A DNA stretch of 64,000 nucleotides from Azolla caroliniana. Taxonomy: Eukaryota > Polypodiophyta. Below the pieces are notes generated by a model, which saw only the letters and a program-made list of their open reading frames with translations, did not search any database and was not told where the DNA came from. Both the position numbers and the translations under genes were made by a program. Of this stretch, positions 11,531 to 23,756 are shown piece after piece (within the stretch, counting starts at the first letter, position 1; each line of letters starts with the position of its first letter). The stretch lies in contig JBHGNT010000008.1 of the NCBI GenBank assembly GCA_043228905.1, positions 13,950,001-14,014,000 of the forward strand, read 5' to 3'.

Positions 11531-14331
11531 AACTCCCCCATAAAAGGACTACTCTTTCCTACATGTAGATGTGTTTGGGATTGTCTCCCCCTTAAACCTG
11601 GATTACAACACTAATCTAGATTTATCTTACAAGTCGGTCGGCATAGGTGAGGTCCGTGATGAGCCTAGCATGGCTCATTATCATGATTGATTTGGTCAAC
11701 TCTTACCTTCTGCTCCTCGTTCGGCTTTCTTCTGCTCGATCGATTCTCGTAGTCCCATCTTTGTCCTTAGTGCTCCAAAGCATTGATCTGGAAGTGGCTT
11801 TGTCAAGCAATCGGTGATATTCATCTCGGCGTTGATCTTCTGGACTTTGAGCCTATTCTCAGTTATAAGCTCCCAGATGTAATGATACCGTACCTCAATG
11901 TGCTTCATCTTTGCGTGATAGACGGGATTGTTAATAAGGTGAATTGCGCTCTGCGAGTTGCAATAGATGGTCGGCCTTGGTCGTTCGATTTTGCTTGTAG
12001 ATGAGAAGTTGGTAGACAGTCGGTGCAGCCAAATCGCTTCCTTCGCTACCTCAGATGCTGCTATGTACTCGACCTCTGTGGTTGACAGAGCGGTGCACTC
12101 TTGAAGCTTTGACCACCATGATATCGCACTGCCACCATAGGTGAAAATATAGTTTGATGCTGACTTCCGATTGTTCATTTTCAGGTAAAGTCGGAGTCAG
12201 TGTAGCCTTCTACTTCGGCTGAGGTTGTCAAACCAAAAGTCAGCTGTGTATCTTTGGTCCCTCTCAGATACCTGAAGATGTGCTTGACGGCCTCCCAATA
12301 CTTCCGTCCTCGGTTTGACATGTACCGACTGACCACTCCTATGGCATAGGCTAGGTCGGGTCGGGTCGCCACCATTGCATGCATGATACTTTCTACGGCC
12401 GATGCATAGGGCATCTTTCCATTAAGCTCTCTCTCCTTGTCTGTTGAAGGAAAGTCTCTATCCGATAGTTGGATCGACGTCAGAAGCGGTGTTGGAGTTG
12501 GCTTTGCATTTTGCATGTTGAAGCGCCTCAACACCTTTCGGATATAGTCAGACTGGGAGGGTCGGAGAGTCTTGGTCGTCTGATTTCGCTTGATCCTTAT
12601 GCCCATTATGTGACGGGCTTATCTGAGTTCCTTCATCGCGAACTTGTCGTGAAGGCTCCACTTCAACTTTTCGATCTCGGCTTGATTGCTTCTTGCAATC
12701 AGCATGTCGTCGACATATAGGATTAGATCAATCCTACATGCATCAGCCAGTTGCCGAATATACATACATGGGTCGGAGTCGGATCGGCGGTATCCAAGCT
12801 GCTTGATGTAGGAATCGAATTTCTAGTACCACATCCTCGACGCCTATTTCAATCCATAGAGACTTTTCTTTAGTCGACATACAAGGCGACTTCTCTCCAC
12901 CAACGTTGTGAAGCCTGCCGGTTGAGATGTATTCTTCTAGATCTCCGTGTAGGAATGTCGTCTTTACATCCAACTGTTGCACAACTCCTATTAAGAGTCG
13001 GAGGGTGGTCATCTTGACTAATAGTGAGAATATCTCATCGTAGTCGACCCCATGTTCTTGTTTGAACCCTTTCTTGACAAGTCGGGCTTTGTACTTGGGT
13101 TTCTCTAAGTCAGATACATATTTGTATTGGAAAACCCATTTGCAAGGTAGCGGCTTTCTTCTAGCTAGTAGTTCGATTGGCTCCCATGTCTGATTCTTGT
13201 GAATCGAGTCCATTTAGGATTTCATGGCTTGGAGCCATGTTTCGGCGTCCATTGTGGCCATAGCTTCTTCATGAGTGCTTGGTTCGCTTGCATCGTTGTA
13301 GTTGACATAGTCGAGGCTTGGTTGAAGAAACTTTGTTGGCCTTTGAGGTTGTCCAGATCTCCTATGTGCCGAAACAAGTGGTTCGGATTCTTCGATTGGC
13401 TCTGTTGGTCGATTAGTATGTGTTGAACCATTTGTGTTAGGAATCTTCTTAGGTGACCCGCCCCCATGTCGGGATTTTGGTGGTTTCACGTTGTCCTCCC
13501 CTATGGACTTTGTCGACTCGGTTCTGTTTCCTACTCGCATCTTTTTGACTTTGCCTTGTTCGACTCTTGTCGAATTGGCTCTGTCTTTGATGGCTTTGTC
13601 TTCAAGTTCGACCATTGGACCAATTGCCGATTCGGAGTTGGCAGATATATTGTTGGCTTGTTCGAGTTCGACTGTTTGTCAAATCTCTGATTCGGCTGGG
13701 TGGGATGGTGGTCCTTCTACGACATCTCTGTCAACTTCAAAGGATACCTTTTTACCAACTATTTTATGTTGGTTCCATTGAGAGAAGATAGAGTCTTCAT
13801 TGAAGACTATATCACTGCTCCAGATTAGTTTCCAGTTCTCAGGGTCCCATAGTCGGTAGCCAAAATCCCCATCGGTTCCATAACCGAGAAATATGCATTT
13901 CGCTACATGGAGTGTCAACTTGGTCCTTTTCTCCATGGGGATGAACGCGTAGGCTTTGCATCCAAATACACGGAGAATATTGTAGGTCGGTCGTTTGCTT
14001 GACCATAGTGCCTATGGCACTTCGAGCTTGGTTGCCTTCGACGATGATAGATTTACCAAGTATACTGCTATTTGCAATGCTTCAACCTAGAACTCCAGCT
14101 TCAGTCCAACTTGTTGGAGCATTGTCGTCACCCTCTCCTGGATCATTTGGTGTCAGGAACGGTCTTTTGATGACGGATCCCTTTGTTGGACAAGTATTTC
14201 TTGAAGGCTCTGGAGGTATATTCACCTCCGTTGTTGGATCGAAGTGTTTTCACTTTGTGTCCCAACTGGTTCTCCACTTTAGATGTCCACCAAGTGAAGA
14301 CCTCGAGTGCTTCATCTTTGGACCTGATCGA
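11531..14331 (-). pseudogene. Copia D pol, 3' half: integrase end, RT and RNase H, broken
   Basis: Minus-strand pieces in order: integrase core (14331-13990; KTLRSNNGGEYTS), integrase end (13936-13679; AKCIFLGYGTDGDFGYRLWD), linker (13615-13214), RT (13213-12743; VLKTTFLHG-like region DVKTTFLHGDLEE), RT end (12606-12181; GIRIKRNQTTKTLRPSQ) and RNase H (12178-11696; STTEVEYIAAS, then YCNSQSAIHLINNP). Stops and shifts lie between the pieces, so no full product is possible. The integrase is interrupted at 14331 by copia C and continues at 20584. About 150 bp of non-coding sequence separates the RNase H stop from the LTR. Confidence 0.85.
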
Positions 14332-14994
14332 TGTTAGGAAATAGGTCCCTCTGGATGGGATGACCCGGTGAGAACCGGACGACGAGTCCTCGGCAATGGA
14401 AGACCCGGTGAGAACCGGATGACGAGTACTCGGCTACGGAAGACCCGATGAGAACCGGATGACGAGTACCCAACAAGAGCTGGATGATGAAGACCTGGTG
14501 AGAACCGGATGAGGAGTACCGGGCAAGCGCCGGATGATGCAGGCCCGGTGAGGAGTGCTCACCGGATGGAGTGACATATTCGTAAATATGTTTTCTGAGA
14601 GTCCATCGGGGCTATATTTGTAAATAGCTGAAAATTCATATTAGTATAAATATGACTTAGGGCAAACTTAGAGAGTAGTTGTCATTCTTGTTGGCGCTAG
14701 ATCAAAGAGCGCGTAACAGTGTACATAGAGAGAGAGAGAGAGAGAGAGAGGTCGTTGCCTCTGTTGTAACTGCTGCCTGTGGCGAAGATCGTGAGCACTC
14801 GGTCGTTGCCTCCGTGAGCTCACTGTTGTAATCATTGTGATATAGTGATAGTTTGGAGTCTGTGAACTCCCGTGGTTTTTCCCTCTCAGGGTTTTCCACG
14901 TTAAACATCCTGTGTACTCTTCTCTCCTTTGTGTCGTGCGTTCATTATCCATTTTTCTGTGTTTGATTATAGACTCGGTTGTGGCTGAGCGTTG
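14332..14994 (+). repeat. Copia C LTR1, outer 5' LTR, 3'-truncated
   Basis: It starts TGTTAGGAAATAGG and contains several imperfect repeats of the type GGTGAGAACCGGATGA, then an ATATTCGTAAATAT palindrome and a TATAAATA box, as in LTR3. It stops after the U5 hairpin (CTCGGTTGTGGCTGAG) at GCGTTG, where LTR2 begins. LTR3 continues for roughly another 30 bp to its CA end, so the 3' end of LTR1 is missing. Confidence 0.85.
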
Positions 14995-15885
14995 TGTTGG
15001 GAGACAGGTCCCTCCAGATGGGAAGGGAGAAACCGGATGAGAAGTACCCGGCTACGGAGAGCCGGATGGTGCAGACCTAGTGAGAACCAGATGAGGAATA
15101 CTCGGCTACGGAGAGCCGGATGGTGCAGACCTGGTGAGAACCGGATGAGGAGTACCCGGCTACGGAGAGCCGGATGGTGTAGACCCAGTGAGAACCGGAT
15201 GAGGAGTACCCGGCTACGGAGAGCCGGATGGTGCAGACCCGGTGAGAACCGGATGAGGAGTACTCGGCTACAGAGAGCCGGATGGTGCATACCCGGTGAG
15301 AACCGGATGAGGAGTACCCGGCTACGGAGAGCTGGATGGTGCAGACCTGGTGAGAACCGGATGAGGAGTACCCGACTACGGAGAGCCGGATGGTGAAGAC
15401 TCGGTGAGGAGTGCTCACCGGATGAAGAGACATATTCGTAAATATGTTTCTGAGAGTCCATCGAGGCTATATTTGTAAATAGCCGAAAAGTCATATTAGT
15501 ATAAATATGACTTAGGGCAAGCTTTTGTTATTAGTTGTCATCATTCTTGTTGGTGCAAGGAGAGAGAGAGAGAGAGCGCATAATAGTGTACAGAGAGAGT
15601 GAGAGAGAGGAAGAGGTCGTGGCCTCAGTTGTAACCGCCGCCTGTGGCGAAGATCGTGAGCACGAGGTCGTTGCCTCTGTGAACTCACTGTTGTACATTT
15701 TAACATAGTGATAGTTTGCAGCCTGTGGGCTGCCGTGGTTTTTCCCTTAGTTTGGGTTTTCCATGCAAACATCCTGTGTACTCTCCTCTTCTTCGTGTCG
15801 TGCATTCTTTCACCGTTTTTTTGTGTATGATTCTAAGCTCGGTTGTGGCCGAGCGTTGCGCATAGGGGACGTAGAGTTCCCGTCA
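14995..15885 (+). repeat. Copia C LTR2, inner 5' LTR with a 54-bp tandem array
   Basis: It starts TGTTGGGAGACAGG and ends CCCGTCA, 2 bp before the primer site. Between about 15043 and 15396 it holds about six and a half copies of a 54-bp unit containing GAGCCGGATGGTG and GGTGAGAACCGGATGA. Downstream are a TATAAATA box (about 15500), GA-rich microsatellites and the hairpin CTCGGTTGTGGCCGAG. It differs from LTR1 and LTR3 in repeat type and unique sequence, which marks it as a different subfamily. The long open frames across it on both strands arise only because 54 is a multiple of 3. Confidence 0.85.
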
Positions 15886-15887
15886 AG

Positions 15888-15899
15888 TGGTATCAGAGC
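15888..15899 (+). other. Primer binding site of copia C (initiator Met-tRNA)
   Basis: TGGTATCAGAGC lies 2 bp after the LTR2 end. It is the standard complement of the 3' end of plant initiator methionyl-tRNA used by copia elements. Confidence 0.9.
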
Positions 15900-15914
15900 G
15901 AAACGACACAGAAA

Positions 15915-18900
15915 ATGGACGAATCGTTGGGCGGCATGTTCAAGCTCACCGGCTCCAACTATTCAGTGTGGAAGTCGAAGATGAGGGATATGCTCGTGGT
16001 TAAAGACCTTTGGTTGCCGGTTCAGTTTGGGGACAAGAGACCAGACAAAATCGATGCCACGATATGGGAGGTGATGCACATGAAGACAACGGCGTACATA
16101 CGGTGCTTCATCGACATGAGCCTATACAACAACTTCAATGAAGAGAGCAAGGCTCATGAGCTCTGGGAGAAGATCAACATTATGTTTCAGAACAAAAATG
16201 CTGTTAATCAGGTTTCGGTATTCCGGAAGCTAGTAAGACTCTGGTACCAAGATGGCTCCAGCATGGTGGAGCACATGAATGCCTTCCAGGGGCTGATCCA
16301 CCAGGCAACTTCATTGGAAGTACCTCTCGCCAATGAGGTACTAGCGCTACTCCTGCTCGGTTCCCTCCCGGATAGCTAGGAGACGTTGGTTGTCACTTTG
16401 GGTAACGCCGGGCCGGAAGGAAATCGGTTATTCCTAACAAGATTAAAGTCGAGCTTGCTAGATGAGGAGGCGCGTCGGAAAGATAAAGATACGAGCTCCG
16501 ATTCCAAAGCGCTCCTTACCGAATTGGAACGCGGAAGACATAGAAACCGTAGTCCCCAGAACTGGGAGAAGTCGGGGACACGGTCAAAGTCAAGGGGGAG
16601 GCCTACTTGCTTCTATTGCGGCAAGCCGAGACACTTCCAGAAGAACTGTCGGCATTTCCGAAAAGATAAGGAGACCGACGGTACCGATTCGAAGCGGACC
16701 CCGGACTAGAACGGTATAGACCGGAGGGGGCTGGACCGGAAGGGAACAACGGCAATCGCGGCAAGTGAAGAAGAGTTGATGCTCATCACCGAGGAGAGTG
16801 AGGTAAACCTTGCCGGCGACGAGATGACCTTGGTGGTCGACTCTGGAGCGTCGTTCCACCTTACCCCGGACTGGAAATGCTTCTCATCCTACTCAGCTGG
16901 TGATCACAGCATATGTGGCTGTCAACACCAACCGGATGCAAGTTGTTGTTGAAGGATGTTCGACACGTTCTGGAGGTTCGACTGAACCTGATATCAGCCG
17001 GTCGGCTAGATGATGAAGGCTACACGGGTAGCATCCGGAACGGTGTCATGAACTTCAGCAAAAGGAGCCTGATTGTGGCTCGGGCCCGGAAGGTCAACAC
17101 TCTGTACCTGATGAATGCCCGGTTATGTCCGGAGGAAGTGAACGTGGCATCCGACACTACCGGTGAGCTGTGGCACAAGAGGCTGTGTCACATGAGTGAG
17201 AAGGGGATGAAGAGGCTTGCAGAAGACAACCTCATTCCAGTGAAGAACGTGCACTTGGAGAAGTGCACTGATTGTCTAGCCGGTAAGTAAAACCGGACCT
17301 CCTTCTGACCAAGGCCACCGATGAGACGTAATGCACCACTGGAGTTGGTGCATACTAATGTGTGTCAAGTGGACACGAAGTCACATGCAGGATCGCAGTA
17401 CTTCGTGACGTTCATAGATGACCAAAGCCGAAAGCTGTGGGCCACACCATTGAAGACGAAGGATCAGGTGCTATCCATCTTCAAAGAGCTCCACGCGAGA
17501 GTGGAAAGAGAAACCGGCCGGAAGCTGAAGGCGGTTCGAGCAGATAGCGGAGATGAATACCGGGGGCAGTTCGAGGAGTACTGTCGCTCGAAGGGAATCC
17601 GGCTCGAATTTACCGTGCCGAAGACGCCGGAGCTAAACGGGCTGGCCGAGAGGATGAACCGGACCATAATGGAGAGGGTTCGTAGTATGCTAGCGCATGC
17701 AAAACTACCCAAGAAGTTTTGGGCTGAGGCACAGTCGATGACGACATATGTGATAAACAGATCACCCTCAGTACCCTTGGACGGAGACACGCCACAGAGA
17801 GTCTGAACCGGTAAGGAAGTGTCCTACCGGCATCTGAAGGTATTCGGGTGTCTCGCGTACATGCATGTAGCTAAGGACTGGAGAGGAAAACTAGATCCGA
17901 AGACCCGGCCATGCATATTCCTCGGTTACGACGACGATGAGTTCGGCTACCGAGTGTGGGACCTGGTCGACAAGAAGGTATTCCGGAGTCGAGATATTAT
18001 CTTCATGAAGGACAAGACGCTCGCCGACTGGGAGTCGGAGAAGAAGATAATGAATTCCGAGTCGACTGGTAAGGATCGATTCCACGATGAGGAAACCCAA
18101 TCGGAAAGAGATCGGTTAGCACTCGAGGAACCAGCCGGTTACGGTGAGGATATCGAACCGGCAGAAGAAGAAGTAGAGGAAGCTGAAACCGGAACCGGCC
18201 AAGACACCGAATCGGATTCGGTTGAAGAGCAAATGAAGGAGCCGGTTACCGAAGCCCAAAGACGGAGATATCCTCTCAGAGAGAGAAGGGCCCCCCGAAG
18301 ATTTTCGGATTCAGATCATGTGCTGCTGACCGATGAGGGAGAGCCGGAAAGCTTCGAAGAAGCGAAGGATGACACCCACAATTGCAAATGGTTAAGTGCC
18401 ATGGAGGATGAGATGGATTCCCTACATGAGAACCATACGTACTAATTGGAGGAGTTGCCGAAAGGAAACAGGGCACTCCGAAACAAGTGGGTGTACAAGT
18501 TGAAACCGGGAGATACCGGCAAAACCCCGAGATACAAAGCCAGAATCGTGGTGAAGGGGTTCCAGCAGAAGAAGGGCGGGGAATTCGACGAGATATTTGC
18601 CCCGGTAGTAAAGATGACCTCGATCCGGATGGTGCTGAGTATAGCGGCAAGCATGACCTCGAGGTAGAGCAGCTGGACGTGAAGACGACATTCCTTCACG
18701 GTGACCTCGAAGAGGAGATCTACATGTAGCAACCGGAAGGATTCGTGGAGAAAGGGAAGGAGCACCTGGTTTGCCGGTTGAAGAAGAGCCTCTACGGGTT
18801 GAAGTAGGCCCCCCGGCAATGGTACCGGAAGTTTGACTCCTTCATGAACGATCAAGGGTACCACAAGATGCATGCCGATCATTGCGTGTTTGTGAAGAAG

Positions 18901-19911
18901 TTCGAAGGAGGCGACTTCCTGATACTCCTTCTGTATGTGGACGACATGTTGATCGTCAGATGGGACCAAGCCAAAATACGGATGCTGAAGAAGTCTCTCA
19001 ACCAGACCTTCTCAATGAAAGACTTGGGTCCGGCAAGACAAATGCTGGGGATGCATATTATCTGGGACCGGTCAATGAAGCAATTGTGGCTGTCACAGGA
19101 GAAGTACATGACAAAGGTGCTTCAGCGGTTCAACATGTCAGATGCGAAACCGGTCGGATTGATACTTCCGGCAAACTGCAGGTTATCCGGTAAGCAAAGC
19201 CCGAAGATGAAAGCAAAGAAGGTGGATATGATGAAGGTTCCATATGCCTATGTTGTCGGGAGCTTAATGTACGCAATGGTGTGTACTCGACCAGATATTG
19301 GATACGCAGTCGGAGTGGTGAGCCGGTTCATGAGCAATCCCGGCAAGGAGCATTGGAACGTGGTCAAATGGATACTCCAGTACTTGAAGGGAACTTTGAA
19401 TATGTGTCTCCGATTCGGCTCCGGAAAACCTCAACTTGACGGTTTTACCGATTCGGACATGTTGGCTAATGTGGATACCAGCCGGTCTACATCCGGGTAT
19501 GTTATGACATATGTAGGGGGAACTGTTTTGTGACAGTCAAGGCTGCAGAAGACAGTTGCGTTGTGAACCACGGAGGCGGAGTACATGGCGGATGTGGAAG
19601 CCGACAAGGAAATATTATGGATGAAGGACTTCATCGGAGAGCTCGGTATCCAGCAAGATGAATACCGGCTCTATTGCGACAGTCAAAGTGCCATCCACCT
19701 TGCTAAGAATGCGGCCTACCATTCCCGGACGAAGCATATCCAGCAAAGGTATCACTGGATCCGGGAAAGAGTGGATGACCAGGAGTTCGCGCTGACGAAG
19801 ATCCACACGGCCGAGAACGGGTCAGATATGCTGACCAAAGTACTGATACCCAACAAGCTGGAAGCATGCCGGAAACGGACCGGACTAGTAAGACATCCCA
19901 TGCCAGAGTGA
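15915..19911 (+). pseudogene. Copia C Gag-Pol polyprotein, multiply broken
   Basis: The ATG follows the primer site and matches the start of the A/B family (MDESLGGMFKLTGSNYSVW). Visible domains: UBN2-type Gag, CCHC knuckle (CFYCGKPRHFQKNC), protease (LVVDSGASFHLTP), integrase HHCC and core (FVTFIDDQSRKLW, RADSGDEYRGQFEEYC, LNGLAERMNRTIMERV), RT (LLLYVDDMLIV) and RNase H (YCDSQSAIHLAKN). Stops occur at 16376-16378, 16707, 17288, 17804, 18443, 18665, 18727 and further on, mostly where A and B have CAG, TGG or similar codons. About 17 codons are missing near 16905, and there is a shift near 18650. No complete product is possible. Confidence 0.93.
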
Positions 19912-19921
19912 AGGGGGAGTT

Positions 19922-20578
19922 TGTTAGGAAACAGGTCCCTCCGGATGGGATGACCTGGTGAGAACCGGATGACGAGTACCCGACAAGAGCTGGATGATGA
20001 AGACCTGGTGAGAACCAGATGACGAGTACCCGACAAGAGCTGGATGATGAAGACCCGGTGAGAACCGGATGAGGAGTACTGGGCAAGCGCCGGATGATGC
20101 AGGCCCGGTGAGGAGTGCTCACCAGATGGAGGGACATATTCGTAAATATGTTTTCTGAGAGTCCATCGGGGCTATATTTGTAAATAGCCGAAAAGTCATA
20201 TTAGTATAAATATGACTTAGGGCAAACTTAGAGAGTAGTTGTCATTCTTGTTGGCGCTAGATCAGAGAGCGCGTAACAGTGTACAGAGAGAGAGAGAGAG
20301 AGGAAGAGGTCGTTGCCTCTGTTGTAACCGCCGCCTGTGGCGAAGATCGTGAGCACTCGGTCGTTGCCTCCGTGAGCTCATTGTTGTAATCATTATGATA
20401 TAGTGATAGTTTGGAGTCTGTGAACTCCCGTGGTTTTTCCCTCTCAGGGTTTTCCACGTTAAACATCCTGTGTACTCTTCTCTCCTTTGTGTCGTGCGTT
20501 CATTATCCATTTTTCTGTGTTTGATTTTAGACTCGGTTGTGGCCGAGCATTTTTCATCGGAGCGTGTAGTTCCTGTCA
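19922..20578 (+). repeat. Copia C 3' LTR (LTR3)
   Basis: It follows the pol stop and a polypurine tract (AAGGGGGAGTT), starts TGTTAGGAAACAGG, ends GTTCCTGTCA and is followed by the target duplication ATCGA. It is 657 bp long. Its repeat block (GACAAGAGCTGGATGATGAAG type) and GGCAAACTTAGAGAGTAG segment match LTR1, not LTR2. Confidence 0.92.
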
Positions 20579-20583
20579 ATCGA

Positions 20584-21404
20584 GTAGGCCCAAACCTTTT
20601 GTTTATAGTCATCTACAAAGGTGATAAAGTACCGGGAGCGTCCTAGTGATCGCTCTAGCATGGGCCCACATCTATTTGTCCGTACGAGCTATAGGGGTTG
20701 TCGTATCACCTCGTAGTGGAGAGTTTACGGACTTTGGGTTTGTTTCTCGTATCGACAATGCTCGCAGAAGTCTGCCTTCACTTGGAGTTTCGGGATGTAG
20801 CCTATCGCCATTAGTCGATCAAGTCCAACTTGAGACATGTGACCGAGTCGACCATGCCATAAGTTTGGGTTGGTCTTTTTGGCTATGTTCACGATCCCTT
20901 ATGGATGGATCACCATTAATGGGTACAAGTTGTTGTACTAGTGCCCGCCTCCTATCTTCAGGTTTCCTCGGCCGATCATCCATACTGACTCACTTAGAGT
21001 CGTTTTGTAGCCGTCTTCGGCTAGCATGCCGATGGAAACTAGACTCCTTTTCAGATCAGGTACATGCCAAACTTGGTGTAGGGTTATTGTGTTGCCATTT
21101 GGCAATCGGATGGGAATCTCTCTGGTCCCTACAATTCTGCACTCTTGCTCGTTGCCTAGACGGACTGTGTTGCTGGTGTTGGATGAATAGTCCGAAAACC
21201 ATTCAATGTTGGGGGTCACATGGAATGTGGCACCGGAATCCACTAGCCACATGTGTGCATCCTGTGCACTGTAGAGGACTTCTCCGATCACTGAATAGTC
21301 TAAGGAGAGAACTTCTCCTGATCAACGTTGCCGACTAGAGAGTGGTCCGAGTTGGGTCATCCTTGATTCCGCTTCGATCGCCGACCACTCTCTTTCCTCT
21401 TTAT
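20584..21404 (-). pseudogene. Copia D pol, 5' part: protease and integrase start, broken
   Basis: The minus-strand frame at 21291-20938 is a copia protease (MWLVDSGATFHVTP, then RLPNGNTITLHQVWHVPDLKR). The integrase zinc region follows (LWHGRLGHMSQVG, FCEHCRY) and then the start of the catalytic core (RYFITFVDDYKQKVWAYSI), which continues across the copia C insertion at 14331. Upstream of the protease, a basic Ser-rich frame (RKESGRRSKRNQG) may be the Gag tail. There is no 5' LTR and no complete Gag: at about 21404 the sequence changes to gypsy F integrase. Confidence 0.82.
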
Positions 21405-21557
21405 TGACCAACAATGTGTATGTTAGGAGCAACGACCAATTTCCGACTTGCCCCTCGCATGCTCGTACCAATGCCTTCACAATTGGCCCATGTTTGCGCT
21501 CCACCTTCCAGTTCACTTCCGGATTGTATGTCATGGTAGGAGAGAGCTTAACCCCTA
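21405..21557 (-). pseudogene. Gypsy F integrase fragment, left of copia E
   Basis: The minus strand encodes YNPEVNWKVERKHGPIVKAL and then RACEGQVGNWSLLLTYTLL, the end of a gypsy integrase catalytic core including the glutamate region. It lines up as the continuation of the F integrase that stops at 38267, with copia E and its CCCTA duplication between them. The fragment ends at an abrupt change to copia D near 21404. Confidence 0.8.
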
Positions 21558-21868
21558 TGTTGGGGACAAGGCCGTCAATGCGGAAGTTCAAGCAACATTC
21601 GTGATGAAGAAGAACCTGTGTATGCGCATATGCAAGATAGACACACACAAAGAGAGAAAGAGATAGGCACAAAACAAATCGTTATATTCCAATAGCAACA
21701 GTTACAAAGAATGACAACCAACAACAACCTTAACTAAAGGTTACAAAGTCACTTTATATAGTGACTGTCTTAGGGCAACTACCGCTTATGCTATTTACAG
21801 AAATAGCCCAAACTTGGGCTGCCCGAAGGGACAATGTGAATACGGCCATTATACACTCGTATTCGACA
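21558..21868 (-). repeat. Copia E 3' LTR
   Basis: It nearly matches the right LTR at 37954-38266, differing by a few substitutions and by an (AC)/(AG) microsatellite difference. On the minus strand it is preceded by the G-rich tract ATTACGGGGG (21869 onwards) and followed by the CCCTA duplication. A box TATATAAAGTG on the minus strand is the likely promoter. Confidence 0.92.
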
Positions 21869-22062
21869 CCCCCGTAATGGGTGTATACATGGGTTATCTA
21901 AAAATTACAGGTACATACCAGGTTTATCGGACATATTGGTTTTGTTAGAGTCGGCAAGGTTCGAAGACAGAAGACCGAACCGGCCGGGTCGGAAGAGCTG
22001 AAGCCAATCCTCAAAGAACCGATGTTGGTGGTCTGAAACCATCCTGTGATGTGTGTCTGACT

Positions 22063-23756
22063 TTAACCGGATCGATTTTTCGTTACGCCCATCTGGTGCC
22101 GAAGGGACCGGAAATGATCTGCCGAAAGACACTTGGTCATTCCATCTACGACATTATCGGTTGTGGATATCTTCTCTAGACCGATTTTCCCTGAGATGAT
22201 GCAGTCCCGAACGAAGTGATATCGAACGTCGATATGCTTGGACGCATTGTGGTGAACCGGATTCTTTGACAAAGCAACAACACCCTGACTGTCACTGTAG
22301 ACAACTGGAGCTGAGTCGAGGTCGACTTGTCGAAATGTGTGCGCCAGCCGACCGAGCCATAAAGCTTCTTTTGCCGCGTCAGACGCAGCTACATATTCCA
22401 CTTCAGTCGTTGAGGTGGCTGTGCACTCCTGAAGTTTCGACTTCCACGAGATTGCTCCATTGCCGAATTTGAAACAATATCCGGTTGTTGATTTCCAATT
22501 GTCCACATAGTCGGTGAAGTCCGAGTCGGTGTAACCGACTACTCCTGAGGTTGAGTTCGGGCCGAAAGGAATGCCGTGGTCTTTTGTGTCAGCTAGATAT
22601 TTGAACACATGCTTGACTACGTTCTAGTGCGATCGGCCTGGGTTGTGCATGAATCTGCTGACGACTCCTACAACATGAGAAATATCAGGCCATGTCACGA
22701 CCATCGCGTACATAAGGGAGCCGACTGCCGGTGCATACGGTACCGACTTCATATCTTCCCCCTCCAGACCGAATGTCGGGCAGTCTCGCTTAGACAGCCA
22801 AAGGTTAATGGGGAGCGAGGTCGAAGCAGACTTGGCCGAGTGCATGTTGAAGCGTTCCAAGACACGTCCGATGTAGTCAGTTTGAGACAAGAAAAGTTGT
22901 TGTTTATCACAATGCCGACTAATCTTCATACCAAGTATGTGTCTTGCCGGACCGAGGTCCTTCATGGCAAACTTTAACCGCAGTTTCCGAACAAGTTCGG
23001 TGAGCTCTCAGGCATACCAACCGGAGAGTAGCATGTCATCCACGTAGATGATGAGGAAGACGGGAGACCCATCTTGAGCTATTTTGGTGAAGAGACAGTG
23101 GTCCTCATCGCTCTTTGAGAAGCTGACCGATTCGATGAAGTCATCGAACTTCTTGTACCACTATCGGGGTGAGTGTTTCAGGCCGTAGAGACTCTTCCTG
23201 AGTCGGCAGACTAGATGTTCCTGGCCAGATGCCACAAAGCCTTTCGGCTGCTCCACATAGATTTCCTCTTGTAGGTCACCGTGGAGGAATGCCGTTTTTA
23301 CATCTAGCTGAATAAACTCCAAGTTGTCGGCGGCCACGAGGCCGAGCATGAAACGAAGGGTCTTTATTTTCACCACTAGTGAAAAGATTTCATCGAAGTC
23401 GACGCCATATTCTTATCGAAATCCCTTTGCAACTAATCTGGCCTTGTACTTTCGATTGGTCGAGTCAAACGTCTCTTTTAGTCGATAGACCCACTTACAC
23501 GGAAGAGCATGTCGATTCTTCGGTAATTCGACCAAGTCCCAAGTCTTGTTTGCCCGAATGGAGTGCATTTCTGACTCCATCGCCAGATGCCATGTGGCTG
23601 AATTGGCAGATGCCGATGCTTCTTCGTAAGACGTCGGTTCGCCGACGTCGGTAAAGAAAATTCCGGGAGAGTACCTCTCTAGAGGTTGCGACAGTCTCTC
23701 AGATTTGCAAGGTATGACTGGACTAGTCGCACCGGGTGTCGATGTCGGATGGTCGG
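22063..23756 (-). pseudogene. Copia E reverse transcriptase and RNase H, broken by a few stops
   Basis: Minus-strand frames: 23772-23413 (EPTSYEEASAS, DLVELPKNRHALPCKWVYRL), 23376-23161 (FIQLDVKTAFLHGDLQEEIY), the YVDD region (LIIYVDDMLLSG), 22965-22624 (MKDLGPARHILGMKISRHCD) and 22608-22063 (RNase H: YTDSDFTDYVDN, STTEVEYVAASDAAKEALW, VYSDSQGVVALSKNPV). The breaks are mainly single stops at codons expected to be Gln or Trp. The domain ends about 190 bp before the 3' LTR. Upstream, the reading frame is cut by chromovirus J at 23757 and resumes at 35129. Confidence 0.9.

Larger units (their letters stand above)
14332..20578 (+). mobile_element. Copia C, plus strand, with tandem LTRs at its 5' end
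   Basis: The element lies between two copies of ATCGA (14327-14331 and 20579-20583), a clean 5-bp target duplication, and interrupts the integrase of copia D. From left to right it has LTR1 (14332-14994), LTR2 (14995-15885), a Met-tRNA primer site, Gag-Pol (15915-19911) and LTR3 (19922-20578). LTR1 and LTR3 share sequence and repeat pattern, while LTR2 is a different variant and directly abuts the primer site. LTR1 lacks its last roughly 30 bp. The arrangement suggests a chimera of two related elements (see findings). Confidence 0.9.

Noticed and set aside
14967-15494. Repetitive open frames on both strands (HHPALRSRVLLIRFSP-type and RRAGWCRPGENRMRSTR-type)
   Set aside because: They are the 54-bp tandem array of an LTR, which stays open because 54 is divisible by three. 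Similar frames at 26899-27108 and 31817-31999 are LTR arrays too.
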